A stretch of DNA of 64,000 bases, from positions 1,178,001 to 1,242,000 of the forward strand of contig JACJVZ010000001.1 in the NCBI GenBank assembly GCA_020637445.1. The letters run 5' to 3'. Both the position numbers and the translations under genes were made by a program. This document shows positions 24,643 through 35,600 of the stretch, one piece after another (position 1 is the first letter of the stretch; each line of letters begins with the position of its first letter). This DNA comes from Calditrichota bacterium. Lineage in GTDB: Bacteria; Electryoneota; RPQS01. The notes beneath the pieces were generated by a model, which saw only the letters and a list, made by a program, of their open reading frames with translations, did not search any database and had not been told where the DNA came from.

Positions 24643-26430
24643 TTAAATATCCAAGCTAAAGGGCACGAGAGTTTGCAGAAACTCCGTCCGTTCATAGAAG
24701 TTCTTTAGGTATTTGGCGAGTTTACCCGGATCATTCACGGATTGCAGCGATTCGCCCAATAGGTGAAAGTCGGAAATCTGCGTGGCAAACTTTTCAACGA
24801 AGAATTTGAAGATGTCTTTCTTTTCAGGATAGTACTCAATAGAATACTCCTCCTTGCCTAACTCAGCCTCCTTCGCGGCAAGGGCAATGGCCACGTCGAC
24901 TCCTCCCAGCGTGTCGACAAGTCCTCTGCTCAAGGCTTGCGTTCCTGTCCACACCTGGCCTTCCGCGATGGAATCCAAGCCGCTCATGCTTAGCTCGCGG
25001 CCTGCGATCACGTCTTCCTTGAATTCAAGGTAAATGGAATCCATCAGGCTGTTCAGCACGGCAAATTGTTCTTCTCCGAGAGTTTTGTCAAACCGGAAGA
25101 AGTTCGCCCAGCGGCCCATGGAAATCGTCTCTTCGCGAGCGCCGATCTTATTGTAAAGTTCTTCTCCCGTGGGAATTGCCGAGACGACGCCGATTGAGCC
25201 TGTGATCGTAGTTGGCTGTGCGACAATCTTATTTGCAGCAAGTGAGATGTAATATCCTCCGGACGCCGCCACCCTGCCCATCGACACGACAAGTGGTTTC
25301 TTGTCCTTCAACCTAAGTGCAGCGGCAAGGATTTGCTTGGAGGCGAGCGCGGAGCCACCGGGTGAATTTACACGCATAACCACGGCTTTGACATCTTCGT
25401 CTTCCGCGAGGTCATCGAGCTGCTTAGTGAGTTTCGCGGCAGTGATACCACTTCCGCCGAATCCGCTGTTATCATCGTCAAAGGTAATCTCGCCTTGCGC
25501 GAAGAGAACTGCGACTTGGTTCTTCTCTTCTCCTATGTCTACCATTCTCTTGGTCGACACGTAAGAACGAGGAGAAATACTTTCGAAGTCCTCAGAGTCA
25601 CCTTGCAGGCGTTTTCTCAGCACCGGCCAATCAACCAGCGCGTCAACGTAGTGCTTTGACAGGCACTCTTGTCCCGCGACAAGGAAGCTCTTTCCATTTT
25701 TGTATTCTTCGTCGATAGCTTGGAACGAGATAGCACCGCGCCCAGCCGCCATTTCACGGACGAAAGTGCCATAAACATCTTCGTAGAGAGTGGTGATGTT
25801 GGAGCGCAATTCCGATGACATGCTGTCACGCCCAAGCTCCTCAAACGCGCCTTTGTAAGCACCGGCATGGATAACGTGAAATTTCAACCCGACTTTCTCA
25901 AAGGTCTTTTTCAAGTATGTCGAGCTGAAGGCAAGGCCACCAAAATTGATCCCTCCCAGCCTTCCGGGCATCATGAAGATACTGTCGGCGACGCTGGCGA
26001 GGTAATAGTCCCGGTCACTGGCGACTTCGATGTGGGCCAAGACTGGTTTCCCTGAGGACTTAAAGTCCAAGATGGCTTCACGCAACTCCCGCAGCGAGGC
26101 GAAGCCGTTCGATCCCATAGGTCTGAGGATGATACCCGAAATATTCGGGTCCTCTTTGGCGTACTCCAGTGCGCGCAACATATCATTTAAGGACGAGCCG
26201 CTTTCACCGCCTAAGAAACCGAGATCAGGGTCTTCATTATAGTCCGGCATGACGCCAGAAACCCTCATCATTAGCCAAGTATTGGGCTCCACCTTGATTT
26301 TGGATCCCAAATCTGCTTGGAAACCACCACTCATCGCGCGTGAGATGCCCCACCCCACGATGAGCATTGTGAGGACGAACCCACCTGCGAGGATACCGAG
26401 GATCCAGCAGCAGGCTTTGTTTCCGCTCAT
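24643..26430 (-). CDS. sppA: Signal peptide peptidase SppA, 67-kDa type
   Basis: Membrane-bound serine protease that degrades leftover signal peptides. The 595-aa length and two similar halves mark the long type. An N-terminal membrane segment runs from about residue 8 to 30 (CCWILGILAGGFVLTMLIVG). The general-base Lys193 lies in the first half (HAGAYKGAFEELG) and the nucleophile Ser390 in the second (GRVAASGGYYISLAA). This matches the Lys-Ser dyad split across the two halves of E. coli SppA. MRVNSPGGSALASKQI and TTITGSIGVVS are further hallmarks. It is transcribed away from the 26590 gene. Confidence 0.93.
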   Translation of the reverse strand: MSGNKACCWILGILAGGFVLTMLIVGWGISRAMSGGFQADLGSKIKVEPNTWLMMRVSGVMPDYNEDPDLGFLGGESGSSLNDMLRALEYAKEDPNISGIILRPMGSNGFASLRELREAILDFKSSGKPVLAHIEVASDRDYYLASVADSIFMMPGRLGGINFGGLAFSSTYLKKTFEKVGLKFHVIHAGAYKGAFEELGRDSMSSELRSNITTLYEDVYGTFVREMAAGRGAISFQAIDEEYKNGKSFLVAGQECLSKHYVDALVDWPVLRKRLQGDSEDFESISPRSYVSTKRMVDIGEEKNQVAVLFAQGEITFDDDNSGFGGSGITAAKLTKQLDDLAEDEDVKAVVMRVNSPGGSALASKQILAAALRLKDKKPLVVSMGRVAASGGYYISLAANKIVAQPTTITGSIGVVSAIPTGEELYNKIGAREETISMGRWANFFRFDKTLGEEQFAVLNSLMDSIYLEFKEDVIAGRELSMSGLDSIAEGQVWTGTQALSRGLVDTLGGVDVAIALAAKEAELGKEEYSIEYYPEKKDIFKFFVEKFATQISDFHLLGESLQSVNDPGKLAKYLKNFYERTEFLQTLVPFSLDI

Positions 26431-26589
26431 ATTTTGCTCCGTTTAATGTTCAAGCCCAAAGGCCACTTGTTTTCCATAGGAATCTTCTTAATTTACGATA
26501 ATCTTCTGAGAAATGTATACGGCTTGCCCCGCGCCTTGAGAGGCACGGTCTTTGCCGTCATATGTTGCTTAATAAACTGGAGTTAGTGT

Positions 26590-28086
26590 TTGAATCTCGA
26601 CAAAGCACTCATGGCATTGATGGCGGGTGGAGTAGCTGTCCTCTACACAGCCATCATATTTGCCTTCTTTGAGGGGACGGATCCCGAGAACCGCATACTT
26701 TATCTTGCGGCCGTGGGTGTGCCATTGGCCATCGGTTTTTTTGCCGCGCCAAAAGTCGCCCTCTATGCTCTCGGGGTTCTTGTCTATTCTTCGGACTGGT
26801 TGTCCGAATATTGGCAACTAATCCCCCGCGAAGCCACATGGCTGATTGACCTTTTGATCGTCCTTTTTGCCTTGCGTTACGGCCTGACGTTTTTCACGGC
26901 CAAACATAAGGTATTTGGTATCGAAAAGATGATATTGGCGCTGTTGGTTTTCGCCATTTTGTCAGCTCTAATGAACGGTGAAGCCGTTTCTACAACTTTG
27001 GTCGGTATTCGTGTCGGGTTCCGCTACTTGCTGCTCTTCCTTGCGGCCGTGGGTTTGCATCCCAAGGATGATTTCGCGTCAAAGTTCATTCGCTTTTTGT
27101 TTATCGTGGGACTGGTTCAGACTCCGGTGATTCTTTGGCAATGGAGATTCACAAGCTGGATATCCGAAGACGATCTCAACGGCACATTTGGTCGCAACCA
27201 GACTCCGGGGATCGCCTTGTTTCTGCTTGTCCTCTATACATACCTGATTTCCAAAATGATCGAAGAGCGTCGCGTGCACGGTTGGTATCTATTTGCGATG
27301 GTCTGGATGGTTATTTGCCCGATTCTCGGTGAAGCAAAGTTCTTTTTCCTGTTGCTGCCGTTGTACATTTTGTTTATGGTGCGGGCCGAGTTCATCAGGC
27401 GGCCGGGAATGGCAATCATGCTAAGTATTCTGGGAGCGGGAATGTTCGTCGCCGTCGACTATGTGATTGTCGAAACGGGGTACTGGCGGGAAGGTCGAAA
27501 CCCGCTTACGTACATAACCAAACTCCCTGAAGTCTTCGAAACCGAAATAAGCCGTCCACAAGGGGAGCATAAGGAACGGTCTTACCAAATTTTGAGTGCA
27601 TTTGTGCTTGCGGCCGACAACGCCAAATCGATGTGGTTCGGCCACGGGCCGGGATCAATCACTCTTTCCTATGTATCGGACTCGCGCACCGCGACAGCGG
27701 AGTATTTCGCGAGTTTTGGTCTTTCGTCAAGTTCGCCATCGATTGCATGGATGCTCATTGAGTACGGATATTTCGGAACGATCTTGATGTTCCTTCTTCT
27801 GTACATGATTTATCACAGGGGGCGCGTGCTGCGGCGATCAACGTCGTTTGACCACCGTGTGTATGGCAGGATGCTTGAAGGCATCACGTTTCTGTACTGT
27901 GCGTGGTTATTCTATCAGTCCGCGTGGCAATCCGACTCGATGAACTATATATATTGGACCGTAGCTGCGATTTTCGTGAGACTCAGTTACATCGAACAGG
28001 GAGATCCCGAGTATTCAGCGGCCGTGAAACGCGCGAATGAACTCCGCGGCGGCGTGCGCCCGGCACTTGCCCAAATGGGGTCTTAG
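26590..28086 (+). CDS. O-antigen ligase/polymerase-like membrane protein
   Basis: A 498-aa integral membrane protein with about 10-11 predicted hydrophobic segments, a long soluble loop in the C-terminal half (residues about 290-375) and a short polar tail. This outline, and the TFGRNQTPGIALFLLVLYTY and LLILFLLPL-type helices, resemble the Wzy/WaaL O-antigen ligase superfamily, which joins or polymerises surface glycans at the outer face of the inner membrane. The family call is moderate, as no diagnostic residue was confirmed. The start is TTG, chosen because GGAG lies 7 bases upstream; an ATG seven codons later is the alternative. It is divergent from sppA and stands alone, away from the glycan genes at 55.8-58.3 kb. 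Confidence 0.6.
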   Translation: MNLDKALMALMAGGVAVLYTAIIFAFFEGTDPENRILYLAAVGVPLAIGFFAAPKVALYALGVLVYSSDWLSEYWQLIPREATWLIDLLIVLFALRYGLTFFTAKHKVFGIEKMILALLVFAILSALMNGEAVSTTLVGIRVGFRYLLLFLAAVGLHPKDDFASKFIRFLFIVGLVQTPVILWQWRFTSWISEDDLNGTFGRNQTPGIALFLLVLYTYLISKMIEERRVHGWYLFAMVWMVICPILGEAKFFFLLLPLYILFMVRAEFIRRPGMAIMLSILGAGMFVAVDYVIVETGYWREGRNPLTYITKLPEVFETEISRPQGEHKERSYQILSAFVLAADNAKSMWFGHGPGSITLSYVSDSRTATAEYFASFGLSSSSPSIAWMLIEYGYFGTILMFLLLYMIYHRGRVLRRSTSFDHRVYGRMLEGITFLYCAWLFYQSAWQSDSMNYIYWTVAAIFVRLSYIEQGDPEYSAAVKRANELRGGVRPALAQMGS

Positions 28087-28139
28087 GATTGTGGGTGCCA
28101 CTATATAGATAGACTGAAGAACCGGAGAAAAAGTTGAGC

Positions 28140-28169
28140 AAAAAGCCCTCGCCAAATGACGAGGGCTTT
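28140..28169 (-). terminator. Intrinsic terminator after the tRNA pair
   Basis: A perfect 10-bp stem (28160-28169 with 28142-28151), 8-base loop, then five U on the minus strand (28140-28144). It lies 4 bases past tRNA-Glu. It may also act for the convergent gene that ends at 28086. Confidence 0.85.
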
Positions 28170-28173
28170 GTTG

Positions 28174-28245
28174 TGACCCCAGGGAGGATCGAACTCCCAT
28201 TGCGAGAATGAAAATCTCGAGTCCTAACCATTAGACGATGGGGCC
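28174..28245 (-). tRNA. tRNA-Glu (anticodon TTC)
   Basis: Full cloverleaf: acceptor GGCCCCA pairs with TGGGGTC, anticodon stem CGAGA/TCTCG with loop TTTTCAT, and T arm GGGAGTTCGATCCTCCC. The 3' CCA is not encoded. It is followed by a terminator and lies 34 bases downstream of tRNA-His, probably in one transcript. Confidence 0.95.
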
Positions 28246-28279
28246 ACGAAATCTAAAAAAGGAATAGAGTATCGTGGTG

Positions 28280-28354
28280 GGTGGCTGAGGGGATTCGAAC
28301 CCCCGACCCTTGGAACCACAATCCAATGCTCTAACCAACTGAGCTACAGCCACC
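28280..28354 (-). tRNA. tRNA-His (anticodon GTG)
   Basis: Full cloverleaf: acceptor GTGGCTG/CAGCCAC, anticodon stem TTGGA/TCCAA with loop TTGTGGT, and T arm with GGTTCGAATCC. The extra G at position -1 and C73, the identity pair of histidine tRNA, are both encoded. CCA is not encoded. Confidence 0.95.
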
Positions 28355-28510
28355 ATAACGACTTAGCAAGCTGAACCTACAAGCCGTAAGAACCCTAACA
28401 ATATGGATTTGCAAAATTAAAATCAAGCCCCTCTATCAGGAACTGACCAAGCACTCGCGTTGATAATTAACGAGTTATGAGATTTGGAAGGAATGCAAAG
28501 CCGAGGAGTC

Positions 28511-31500
28511 TTAGAGACTTGAGTGGTCAAGCACCTCTCGAACGGCCCCGAGGAGCTCGGAGGGCCGATAGGGTTTCTGAATGAAAGCTACGGAGCCCAG
28601 GCTGATTTTTCTGCGGCGAGAAGCTGCATCAGGCAGGCCGCTTGAGAGAATTACAGGCAGGTTTTCTCGCTGCGACAACATTTCCGCTACCGCTTCGTCT
28701 CCGCTCATCACAGGCAGAGAAACATCCATGATAACGAGGTTAATCTCATGGATATTTTGTTCGAATACTTCAATGGCCTGTTTTCCATCTCTTGCGACAA
28801 GCACTTTGTAGCCTGCGGATTCAAGCACTTCTTTGCCAAGATCAATGATCACCGGTTCATCGTCAACGAGCAGCACAATTTCGGATCCACCGCGGACATT
28901 CGCAAACTTCTGAACCACTGAGTCTGGCGCTGTGCTTTCGCTGGACTTCGGAAGCATGATTCGGAAGGTTGTCCCCTTACCTTCTTCTGATTCAAGCTCA
29001 ATATGGCCGCCAAGGAGATCAACCAGTTCGTTTACGATCGAAAGACCCAAGCCCGTCCCGCGGTTTTCGGACTTTGTGGTAAAAAACGCGTCAAAGACCT
29101 TTTGTTGAATTTGATGCGGCATACCGCATCCATTGTCCCGCACAACGATGGCGACGGAATCAAATGTGACTCGTTTGCCCTCACGGTTAATGAACGAGTA
29201 TCCTGCCACATTGGTCGTTTGTATTTGAATAGCCGGGCTTTCTTCCGCCATTTTCGAACTTAGTACCCGTTCGACAATCGCATCGGCGGCATTCACACCG
29301 AGGTTCATGAGTACCTGTTCAAGTTGGTGCGGATCGGCGGACACCGGCCACACTTCCGTTTGCAGTTCTTCTCGAACCTCAATTCTGCGATCAATTGTAC
29401 GAGCCAACATACGAACGACCGTTGAACAGACGGCATTAGGATCGAGCGGACGAGGTTTCTCCGAGGACTTGCGGCTGTAATTGAGAAGCTGTTTGACTAG
29501 AACGGACGCGCGTTCGGCCGCTTGAGCCGCTTCGCGTGCGCAACTGCGCGAGTCTTCCGTTCCAACATGTCCGCGCTCCAACAATTCAAGATTTCCCATG
29601 ATAGCCGTCAAGAGATTGTTGAAATCGTGTGCAATTCCCCCGGCAAGTCGGCCAACGGCTTCCAGTTTCTGCGCGTGCCGCAGTTTTTCCTGAAGCTCGC
29701 GCACCTCGGTCACGTCATGCAGCTCAACAATCCGCATATGCTCGACCGTAACCGTCGAATACCATTTCCAAACCCGGGAAAGGTGCTGGGTTTCGAATTG
29801 AATTTTTTCGAGCGGAGTTTTTTGCGCGAGGATGTCGCCCCAGAACTTGTCCTCCAAGAGATCGCGCAAGGTAGTTGCACCGTAATTTTCAAGCAGGCTT
29901 TGAGCGGCACTGCTGCGAGAGACGGTGTTGCCTGCAGCATCAATAATCCAAACGGGAGAAGTCAGCGCACTCGAAACGGCCTTTTCGAGATTTCGTTCAT
30001 CGCAATGGCTACCCCCGTCGGCAGGCAGCTCGACACCATAGACCTGTACTTGTCCCACGGACGTTCGGCAATAGGTCCACATCAGGTGTGCCGATTGCGT
30101 CCATTTGTCGCGTTTCGCGGTCTTAGACTCACTTGAGATCAAATCCCTGATCGTATCAACGTGATTATCGGGAAGCAGCGTTAGGATGTTTCTCGAGTCA
30201 GACATTGCAGCCAAGCGGTCGGCAGACGGATTCATGTAGAGCACCTTGCCCGAAGAGTCACAGGCCAACACCGGGAATGGATTCTCGGTCGGCAATTGTC
30301 TCATCAAACTCTGTTCTTGTTCCCAGAGCTTCGTATCCGTAATATCCAAGCCATAGCCAATTACGTACTCGACCTTTCCCGCGGCGTTAAGCACAGGGCT
30401 AATTGCCCGCAAGTAGTACCTTTCTCGATCACGAGCGTCGCGGGCGCGTTCTTCAAACGCCACAATCTGCCGCTCTCGCGTGGCTTCCATGATCGCGTCA
30501 ACTCGTTTGCGACCGACTTCGCTGGGTGCTCCCAGTTTTTCTTGAAGATCAATATCGCTTTGACCGATGGCCCATTCCCGCATGGATTCATCTTCAATGC
30601 AGGAGCGATTGACGTATTTGTAGTTTCCATTGGGATCATAAACCGCGACCTGAGCGGGCAAGTTGTCAAGCAGATTCTCGAAGAATTGTTTTAGATCAAA
30701 AAGTTCTTCTTCGGCGCGTTGCCGGTCAATCGCCTGAGCAAGATAGTTGGCGATAATGTTCAGGGGGATAAGAGTTTGGTTCAGTTCCTGCGTCGCATGC
30801 TCAAGGGACGGCGCGTGCTGCGTATTTCCCAGCCAAATGACACCGATAACTTGGTCACGAACTCTCAAGGGAACACAAACGATTCTTTGTAGTCCGACAC
30901 GTCTGAGGCTCGCATGCGCATAGTCGGGCCTGCGGCCGGTTTGGGCATCGACCACGGGTTCGCCGGTATGAACAACGGTCCCGGAAACGGACATTCCGAT
31001 AGGGATTCTGAACCCCAACGGCAGTCCGGTGTTTTCTTCACCGACCAAGACCATTTCGTCCGTGGTGGGATCAAACAGTTCGACGGCCGCGATGTCCAGC
31101 GGGAATCTGGAAGTGAGAATTTTGGGTAACTGCGAGTAGATCAGCTCCATGGATCGCGCCGACAAGAAGAGCTGTGAGGCCACGGCGGTAGTTTCCTTGT
31201 CGTGGGCTGTGCGCTTTCGCTCAGTGTGGTCACGCACGATAGCCATGATCATGGACTTGCCGCCGACTTCGATTTGTGCCAGCGAAACTTCGCAATTCAA
31301 CTCGGCGCCGTCTTTGCGCATATGGACCCACTCAAAATTCTGAGGGATGCCGTTGCGGGCTCGATTGATGTGTTCTGCAGCAAGTTTGTCTGAGCGTTGT
31401 CCGTCGGGCTGGTACTTGGGCGAGAATTCTGCCGGGGAGTGAGTAATGATGTCGTCTCTGTCGCAGCCAAAGAGCTGCAAGGCGGCGTCATTGCACTCGC

Positions 31501-32371
31501 GGAAAAGGTCATCCATTAAGAAGAAACCGTCGGCGGAGCGGTCAAAAATCGTGCGGTACTTCTTCTCGCTTTCACGCAATTGACGTTCAATCTGCACCTG
31601 TTTGTTGAGCAGTTGCACGGTTTCTACTTTTCGAGCGGCAAGGTCTGCGAAGATTTCAAGGTACTGGAAAACTTCTGCATTGGGTCGTTTGCCGTTTACC
31701 GGGTCGTCGCAGTTGATCGATCCGAGCACTTTGCCGGTACTGGAGTACATCGGCACATAGACCAAGTCCATGGGATCCCAATCGTCACCGGGCAACGACT
31801 CTCTCCGTCCGGGTACAACGTACTCTGTTTTGATGAACTCGTGGATTCGTTGCGCGGGAACAAAGTAGGAACGGCTGACTCTAAACTGATCGAGTTCAGC
31901 CGAGAACATACGTTTGCGTTCTTCGGGCGGCCTGCGGCTGCTTTCCAGCTCGCGAATGTCCTCATCGCATACGCCGTAATAGGCTGATTCAACGATTTCG
32001 AATTCTTCCAAGAGATACACGACTGCAGAAGCCCAGCCTGCCGCGCCGACGGCATCGGCCGCCGTTTGCAGGATTTCGTGAGTTGAGCGGGCTTCTTCGA
32101 TAGCGACACCTGCTCGGAGCAGATGGGCGAGTTTGTCACGGCTTTCTTCAAGCTGTTGGGCATACTCATCCAAGACGTTGAGAGAATCAAACCTCTCCTG
32201 CTCCTCGGAGATTCTTCGAACTTCATGGTCCTCAAGGTCCGCCAGACGATCTCGCAATGACTCAAGCTCGGCAAGCAATTCCTCCCGTTCGGAAATGGGG
32301 CAAGACACGTCCGGGGTGGTATTGGATGCTTGTGAATCGTCTGGCTGCAACTCGTTGAAATCAGTTGGCAT
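28511..32371 (-). CDS. Hybrid sensor histidine kinase/response regulator (GAF and PAS sensors)
   Basis: A 1286-aa cytoplasmic-looking signalling protein with no membrane segment. Order of domains: coiled coil (about 28-85), GAF (90-255), PAS (272-390), GAF (400-560), PAS (570-690), PAS (700-780), a further PAS-like unit (810-890), HisKA with phosphoacceptor His915 (LAGGIAHDFNNLLTAIMGNL), HATPase with DNGCGMPH and GTGLGLSIVNELV, and a C-terminal receiver with phosphoacceptor Asp1216 (VIMDVSLPVMSG) and the usual acidic DDEP and Lys (IQKPY). A phosphate would pass from His915 to Asp1216 and on to an unknown partner. It is divergent from the exported C25-like gene at 32677. Confidence 0.93.
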   Translation of the reverse strand: MPTDFNELQPDDSQASNTTPDVSCPISEREELLAELESLRDRLADLEDHEVRRISEEQERFDSLNVLDEYAQQLEESRDKLAHLLRAGVAIEEARSTHEILQTAADAVGAAGWASAVVYLLEEFEIVESAYYGVCDEDIRELESSRRPPEERKRMFSAELDQFRVSRSYFVPAQRIHEFIKTEYVVPGRRESLPGDDWDPMDLVYVPMYSSTGKVLGSINCDDPVNGKRPNAEVFQYLEIFADLAARKVETVQLLNKQVQIERQLRESEKKYRTIFDRSADGFFLMDDLFRECNDAALQLFGCDRDDIITHSPAEFSPKYQPDGQRSDKLAAEHINRARNGIPQNFEWVHMRKDGAELNCEVSLAQIEVGGKSMIMAIVRDHTERKRTAHDKETTAVASQLFLSARSMELIYSQLPKILTSRFPLDIAAVELFDPTTDEMVLVGEENTGLPLGFRIPIGMSVSGTVVHTGEPVVDAQTGRRPDYAHASLRRVGLQRIVCVPLRVRDQVIGVIWLGNTQHAPSLEHATQELNQTLIPLNIIANYLAQAIDRQRAEEELFDLKQFFENLLDNLPAQVAVYDPNGNYKYVNRSCIEDESMREWAIGQSDIDLQEKLGAPSEVGRKRVDAIMEATRERQIVAFEERARDARDRERYYLRAISPVLNAAGKVEYVIGYGLDITDTKLWEQEQSLMRQLPTENPFPVLACDSSGKVLYMNPSADRLAAMSDSRNILTLLPDNHVDTIRDLISSESKTAKRDKWTQSAHLMWTYCRTSVGQVQVYGVELPADGGSHCDERNLEKAVSSALTSPVWIIDAAGNTVSRSSAAQSLLENYGATTLRDLLEDKFWGDILAQKTPLEKIQFETQHLSRVWKWYSTVTVEHMRIVELHDVTEVRELQEKLRHAQKLEAVGRLAGGIAHDFNNLLTAIMGNLELLERGHVGTEDSRSCAREAAQAAERASVLVKQLLNYSRKSSEKPRPLDPNAVCSTVVRMLARTIDRRIEVREELQTEVWPVSADPHQLEQVLMNLGVNAADAIVERVLSSKMAEESPAIQIQTTNVAGYSFINREGKRVTFDSVAIVVRDNGCGMPHQIQQKVFDAFFTTKSENRGTGLGLSIVNELVDLLGGHIELESEEGKGTTFRIMLPKSSESTAPDSVVQKFANVRGGSEIVLLVDDEPVIIDLGKEVLESAGYKVLVARDGKQAIEVFEQNIHEINLVIMDVSLPVMSGDEAVAEMLSQRENLPVILSSGLPDAASRRRKISLGSVAFIQKPYRPSELLGAVREVLDHSSL

Positions 32372-32676
32372 TGAAGAATGGGACCTTCGTTTTCAGATAC
32401 GTTAGCAATCGTATTCGTGACAGCGCCGTTAAGTGCAAAATCAGTTCCGTTAGTCGCGCTCCTTCCCAAGTACGCGAAAGCTAAAGAGAAGCCTTAAGTT
32501 TTCCGGGGCAGTTGGCTTCAAAAGAACCGCTTACTATCAAAGTTACATGCAAATTTTTTTTCGCATGGGAAAGAAAATTCTTGCACTCGCTAAGCAATCG
32601 GCCTATATTTTCAGATTATCAGTAATTTGAGACGTTTGTCTTTGCCTTCGCATTTTTGGTTTCAAAGGAGCTTCGT
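32372..32676. other. Divergent intergenic region between kinase and exported protein
   Basis: 305 bases with no reading frame of note. It holds the promoter for the rightward gene (32581-32609), an AT-rich block with TTTTTTTT at about 32554-32561, and the leftward 5' region of the kinase, where no clear promoter was picked out. Confidence 0.6.
32581..32609 (+). promoter_or_regulatory. Promoter of the first C25 paralog
   Basis: -35 TTGCAC and -10 TATATT with a 17-base spacer. It predicts a start of transcription near 32616 and a leader of about 60 bases before the AAAGGAG ribosome binding site. The classical spacing resembles a sigma-70 promoter rather than the TTTG/TAnnTTTG of Bacteroidetes. 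Confidence 0.6.
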
Positions 32677-35600
32677 ATGTATTTGCGGCAATTTGTTTTA
32701 GCTACATTGGTTTTGGTCATTGGGTCAGCAGGATTTGCGGCCGGGATCGCAAGTCCGTCCCAAAGCCTCTCCCCTTTGCCCTCGATCCCAAGCCGCTTTG
32801 CTGGACCGCAGGATTTGGACTTCGCGACCGTTTCTGTCCTGAATTCCGACCTTCGGAACATAGATTTGGCCTTTACCCTTCCGTCCGTTGAGTTTGTCGA
32901 TCAAGAACTGGACGGCAATCAGTTCAGCGCGATTGTGATGAACGGTGAAGCTGTCGAAGATATTCCGGGCGCGCCGGACATCCCTCGCATCGTGCGCATG
33001 GTGATGGTTGACAATGAAGGGAATTACGGAATTAACTTGAATAACGTTGAATTCTCGACTTCCCTCCTTCCTCATCGACCCCTCCCGTACGTGCCTTTGG
33101 CAGAGGGAGATAACGCGCTGGACGGTGCTCATGTTACTGCCCTGCCGGAATACTATGAGCAAAACGAGTGGTATCCGCAAGACGTCGTTCGAATCTCCGA
33201 ACCGGCAACGCTGCGCGATGTGCGGTTTGTGTTGGTAACCGTATTTCCCGTGCAGGTGAATCCGGTGACGCATGAAGTCAGGACATACACGAGCGTCGAT
33301 ATCACGGTAGAAAATCACGGCGGCCACGGAGCGAACGAAATCACCCATACGCCGCGGTTCATTTCACCGGCCTTTAAGGAACTATATCGAACCATTCCGA
33401 ATTTCGAAGGCAGTTGGCTTGACGAGTTGCCCGTGCTTCCGGGCAGCCATTTGTATGTATGCGATCCAAACGCAACTGTCGTAGCGGCCGTTCAGCAGCT
33501 TGTGGATTGGAGGAGAAAGCGCGGCATCGACGCCCACATTGCGACACTGACCGATACGGGCCCGACGTCAACGAACATTCGGGACTACATTGTCAACGAA
33601 TTCGCGGCCAGCAACGGCGCTCTGGAATATGTCACATTGGTTGGCGATCCGGGTTCGTCGGCTCCCTTGACGGTTCCGACCGGCGGAACATTGGATAACT
33701 TCTACGCCATCATGGGCGGCGGCAATCCAGATCCGGTCCCTGATCTTGCAGTCGGGAGATTCCCGGCGACAACCACGACGGACTTGGGCGAGATGATCAA
33801 TAACGTGATTGATTACGAATCCAATCCGTACATGACCGACACAGGCTGGTATGAACGCGCATGGTGCGCTGCGCATACGAGTTCCGTGCCTTCTAATCCT
33901 TCGACGAAGGAATACATGCGCCAAATGATGCTTCATCACGGAATGCCGACCGTATACTTTGACGTATTTGGTGGTCACATTAATACGACGACTCTTCAAT
34001 CACGATTGAACGGCGGGGTGTGCTTCTTCAATGACCGTATGTCCTGGATCAGCGAATTCACGACTTCGGATCTGTCAGGCGTGAATGTTGGGCCCCGCTT
34101 GCCGTCAGTTTGGGTTGTGACTTGCGCAACGGGCACTTTCAGTTCAATTGGCTCGGCTCTCAATGAAGAGTTCGTGCGTGGCGGTCATTCAATCGGTTGC
34201 GTAGGGATGTCCGGTGCGGGCACGCACAGCCGTTATAACAACATCCTTGACGGCGGAGGCATGCAGACGATTTTCGTTGACGACGTCCGCGAAACAGGCA
34301 TGGCCGTTGTTGGCGCAAAACTTGAGCTATACAGGAATTATTGGGACGTCGCGGGCGGCGCTGAACAGCCCGACGTTACAAATTTCGCAGCGTGGTGCAA
34401 CTTGCAGGGCGACCCGGGTGTTCCGGTGTTTCTTGCCCGGCCGCAAACATTGTCGGTTACGCATCCGACTTCCGTATCACGCGGAACAAACAACATTAAC
34501 GTCACCGTTATGAGCGATGGCAACCCCGTTGCCAATGCACTGGTCGGATTGGTCAAAGGAACCGAAACTTTTTCACGCGGCTACACGGATGCGGCGGGAC
34601 AAATCAATCTTGCCACAAGTTTGCCGACGACGGGCACGATGTACATTACGGTTACCGGCAAGGACCTCTACCCCTATCAAGGAACAATCAGCGTAGTCAG
34701 CGTCGGCGCATCGCTTGCTTTCAGCTCGATCGGCATCGACGACGACAACACGGGTGGAACAGTCGGCGACAACAATGACATTCTGAATCCGGGCGAAACG
34801 GTCGATTTGGATATCGTTTTGCAAAATACAGGAACGAGCTCGACGGTAACCGGTATCACCGGTACATTGACAAGTGCGACGCCGGGTGTGAGCATTGTAA
34901 ATGGGGTTCAGAGCTATCCGAATATCGGAGTCGGCGCAACGGGTTCTCCTACTTCGCCATTCCGTGTATCCGTCGGCGCAGTGTTCAACAACGAACCCGC
35001 GACACTTTACTTGTCGGTCAATTCGTCGGCCGGAAATCAAACGGTCAGAGTGGACTTGACGCCTGAAGCGGCAAGCGTTGCTTATTCAACCGCATCTTTC
35101 CCAGACGGAAACAACCGACTCGACCCGGGAGATACGGGAACTTTCACCGTAACGATAAACAACGACGGATCACGTGCGCTTTCCAGCGCCTCGGCAATTT
35201 TGCGTTCGCTCAGTCAGTATGTGGTTGTCAATGACTCTCTGGGAACATACGGCAATGTGAGTGCAGGCGGGAACGCGAACAACTCAGGCAATCCGTTCAA
35301 CGTTTCCGCACTGATCACGACACCGGCAGGATACCAAGCTCCGATGCAACTCGTCGTCACGGACGTAAACGGCGTGCGCGATTCAACGAATTTCCTTCAG
35401 GCAGTGGGAATAGCCGCGGCGACGAGTCCGACTGGACCGGATGCATACGGCTATATTGCTTATGAGAACAGCGACACTCAACCTCCGGGCGCCGCTCCCC
35501 AATTTGAGTGGATTGAAATCTGTCCGGGATTGGGTGGAACGGGTACGTCTCTTGGCTTCACCGACGGCGGAGAAGACCAGGACGATATTTCGACTCGCGT